Positions 13,984 to 14,456 of a stretch of 14,456 bases of DNA are shown in pieces. The notes beneath the pieces were generated by a model. It had not been told where the DNA came from. It searched no databases and saw only the letters and a program-made list of their open reading frames with translations. Position 1 is the stretch's first letter; each line of letters starts with the position of its first letter. Source of the stretch: CAZSAT01 sp964604675 (lineage in GTDB: Bacteria > Myxococcota_A > UBA796 > CAJQPC01); the NCBI GenBank assembly GCA_964604675.1, contig CAZSAT010000161.1, positions 1 to 14,456 of the forward strand, in the 5' to 3' direction. The position numbers and the translations under genes were made by a program.

Positions 13984-14456
13984 CCTGGCTCTTGGCACTG
14001 ACGCTCGGACTGGGTTGCGGCAGCAAGAAGGTCGAGGTCGGGGTGACGCACGAGGACCCGGCGGAGCTGGCCTCGGCCGCCTGGAACAAGGAGCTCCCAC
14101 AGGATCTGGCGGGCCAGTTCTCCATCGACATCAACGCGCCCCGGATGGGCATCAAGGTCAGCGCGTCCGGCGGGCTGCTGGTGAGCCACCCAGACAAGTT
14201 CCGGGTCGAGCTGCACGCGCCGATCGTGGGCCCGCGCTTCTACGGGGTGAGCGATGGTGAGGCGCTGAACCTCTACCTCGCTCCGACGAAGACCTGGTAT
14301 GGCGGCGCGGACGCCGCAGCGGTCATGGACGAAGCGACCGGTGGGGCCATCGGCCTGCGCGACATCGTGGCCGTCCTCGTGGGCCGGATGCCCTTCCAGG
14401 ATGCCACCCTCACCCACATGCGGCGCGGCAAGAACAACCAGACCACCTACGAGTTC
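13980..14456 (+). CDS. LolB/DUF4292-like lipoprotein (3' end outside window)
   Basis: The first 159 residues of a lipoprotein that continues past the window. The leader MTWLLALTLGLGC gives a lipid cysteine at residue 13, followed by GSKK. The visible sequence has the look of a LolA/LolB-type half-barrel: GQFSIDINAPRMGIKV then SGGLLVSHPDKFRVELHAP (63-81), GPRFYGVSDGEALNLYLAP (84-102) and a helical stretch LRDIVAVLVGRMPFQDA (126-142), the order seen in DUF4292 and LolB proteins. These receive lipoproteins or lipids and place them in the outer membrane. GGAG at 13971 sits 5 nt before the GTG, which overlaps the preceding stop by 4 nt. Family membership is judged from pattern only; a general lipid-binding outer-membrane lipoprotein is the safe reading. 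Confidence 0.65.
   Translation, partial: MTWLLALTLGLGCGSKKVEVGVTHEDPAELASAAWNKELPQDLAGQFSIDINAPRMGIKVSASGGLLVSHPDKFRVELHAPIVGPRFYGVSDGEALNLYLAPTKTWYGGADAAAVMDEATGGAIGLRDIVAVLVGRMPFQDATLTHMRRGKNNQTTYEF

Overview
The window is almost entirely protein-coding, very GC-rich DNA with G/C-dominated third codon positions. It carries many outer-envelope and secreted proteins: lipoproteins with very short leaders, a Tat-exported DUF1501 protein, a DUF1588-like CxxCH protein and a Pmp-like beta-helix lipoprotein with an Asp/Ser/Thr-Gly linker. Together with a FabL-type enoyl reductase and MurJ, this suggests a Gram-negative bacterium of the Myxococcota or a related deltaproteobacterial lineage. That assignment is inferred from style and gene content; there is no rRNA or other taxonomic marker. 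I saw no tRNA, rRNA, CRISPR array, insertion sequence or integrase.

Layout. (1) Bases 1-1313, plus strand: the 3' part of a transglutaminase-like protein, overlapping an ABC-2-type ATPase by 4 nt. (2) Bases 1342-6158, plus strand: four tightly packed genes for exported proteins, namely an unrecognised lipoprotein, a DUF1588-like CxxCH protein, a Tat-signal DUF1501 protein and a parallel beta-helix lipoprotein with nine units of about 26 residues. (3) Bases 6148-9467, minus strand, converging on block 2 with an 11-nt coding overlap: murJ (lipid II flippase), fabL (enoyl-ACP reductase), a TPR protein and a small OmpA-like lipoprotein. (4) Bases 9573-14456, plus strand, divergent from murJ: a membrane-anchored metallophosphoesterase, a 12-segment ABC exporter permease, a TPR lipoprotein and the start of a LolB/DUF4292-like lipoprotein that runs off the window.

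How they may work together. Blocks 3 and 4 look like cell-envelope biogenesis: lipid II flipping, fatty-acid elongation, lipid or phosphoester processing, export and lipoprotein sorting. The ATPase of block 1 and the permease of block 4 belong to families that normally pair, but here they lie 9.4 kb apart. Block 2 is the least understood part. It resembles, in reduced form, the DUF1592/DUF1588 plus DUF1501 pairs known from Planctomycetes and Myxococcota, here with two lipoproteins added.

The most unusual observations are these: murJ has no ATG, GTG or TTG able to encode its conserved N-terminus, but has an ATC placed 6 nt after a GGAGG; six lipoprotein-like leaders contain no Lys or Arg before the cysteine; and the two longest homopolymers noticed by eye, both G8, lie in adjacent genes for exported proteins. 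There is no gene-free stretch over 300 bases; the longest gap is 105 nt, between murJ and the phosphoesterase gene.
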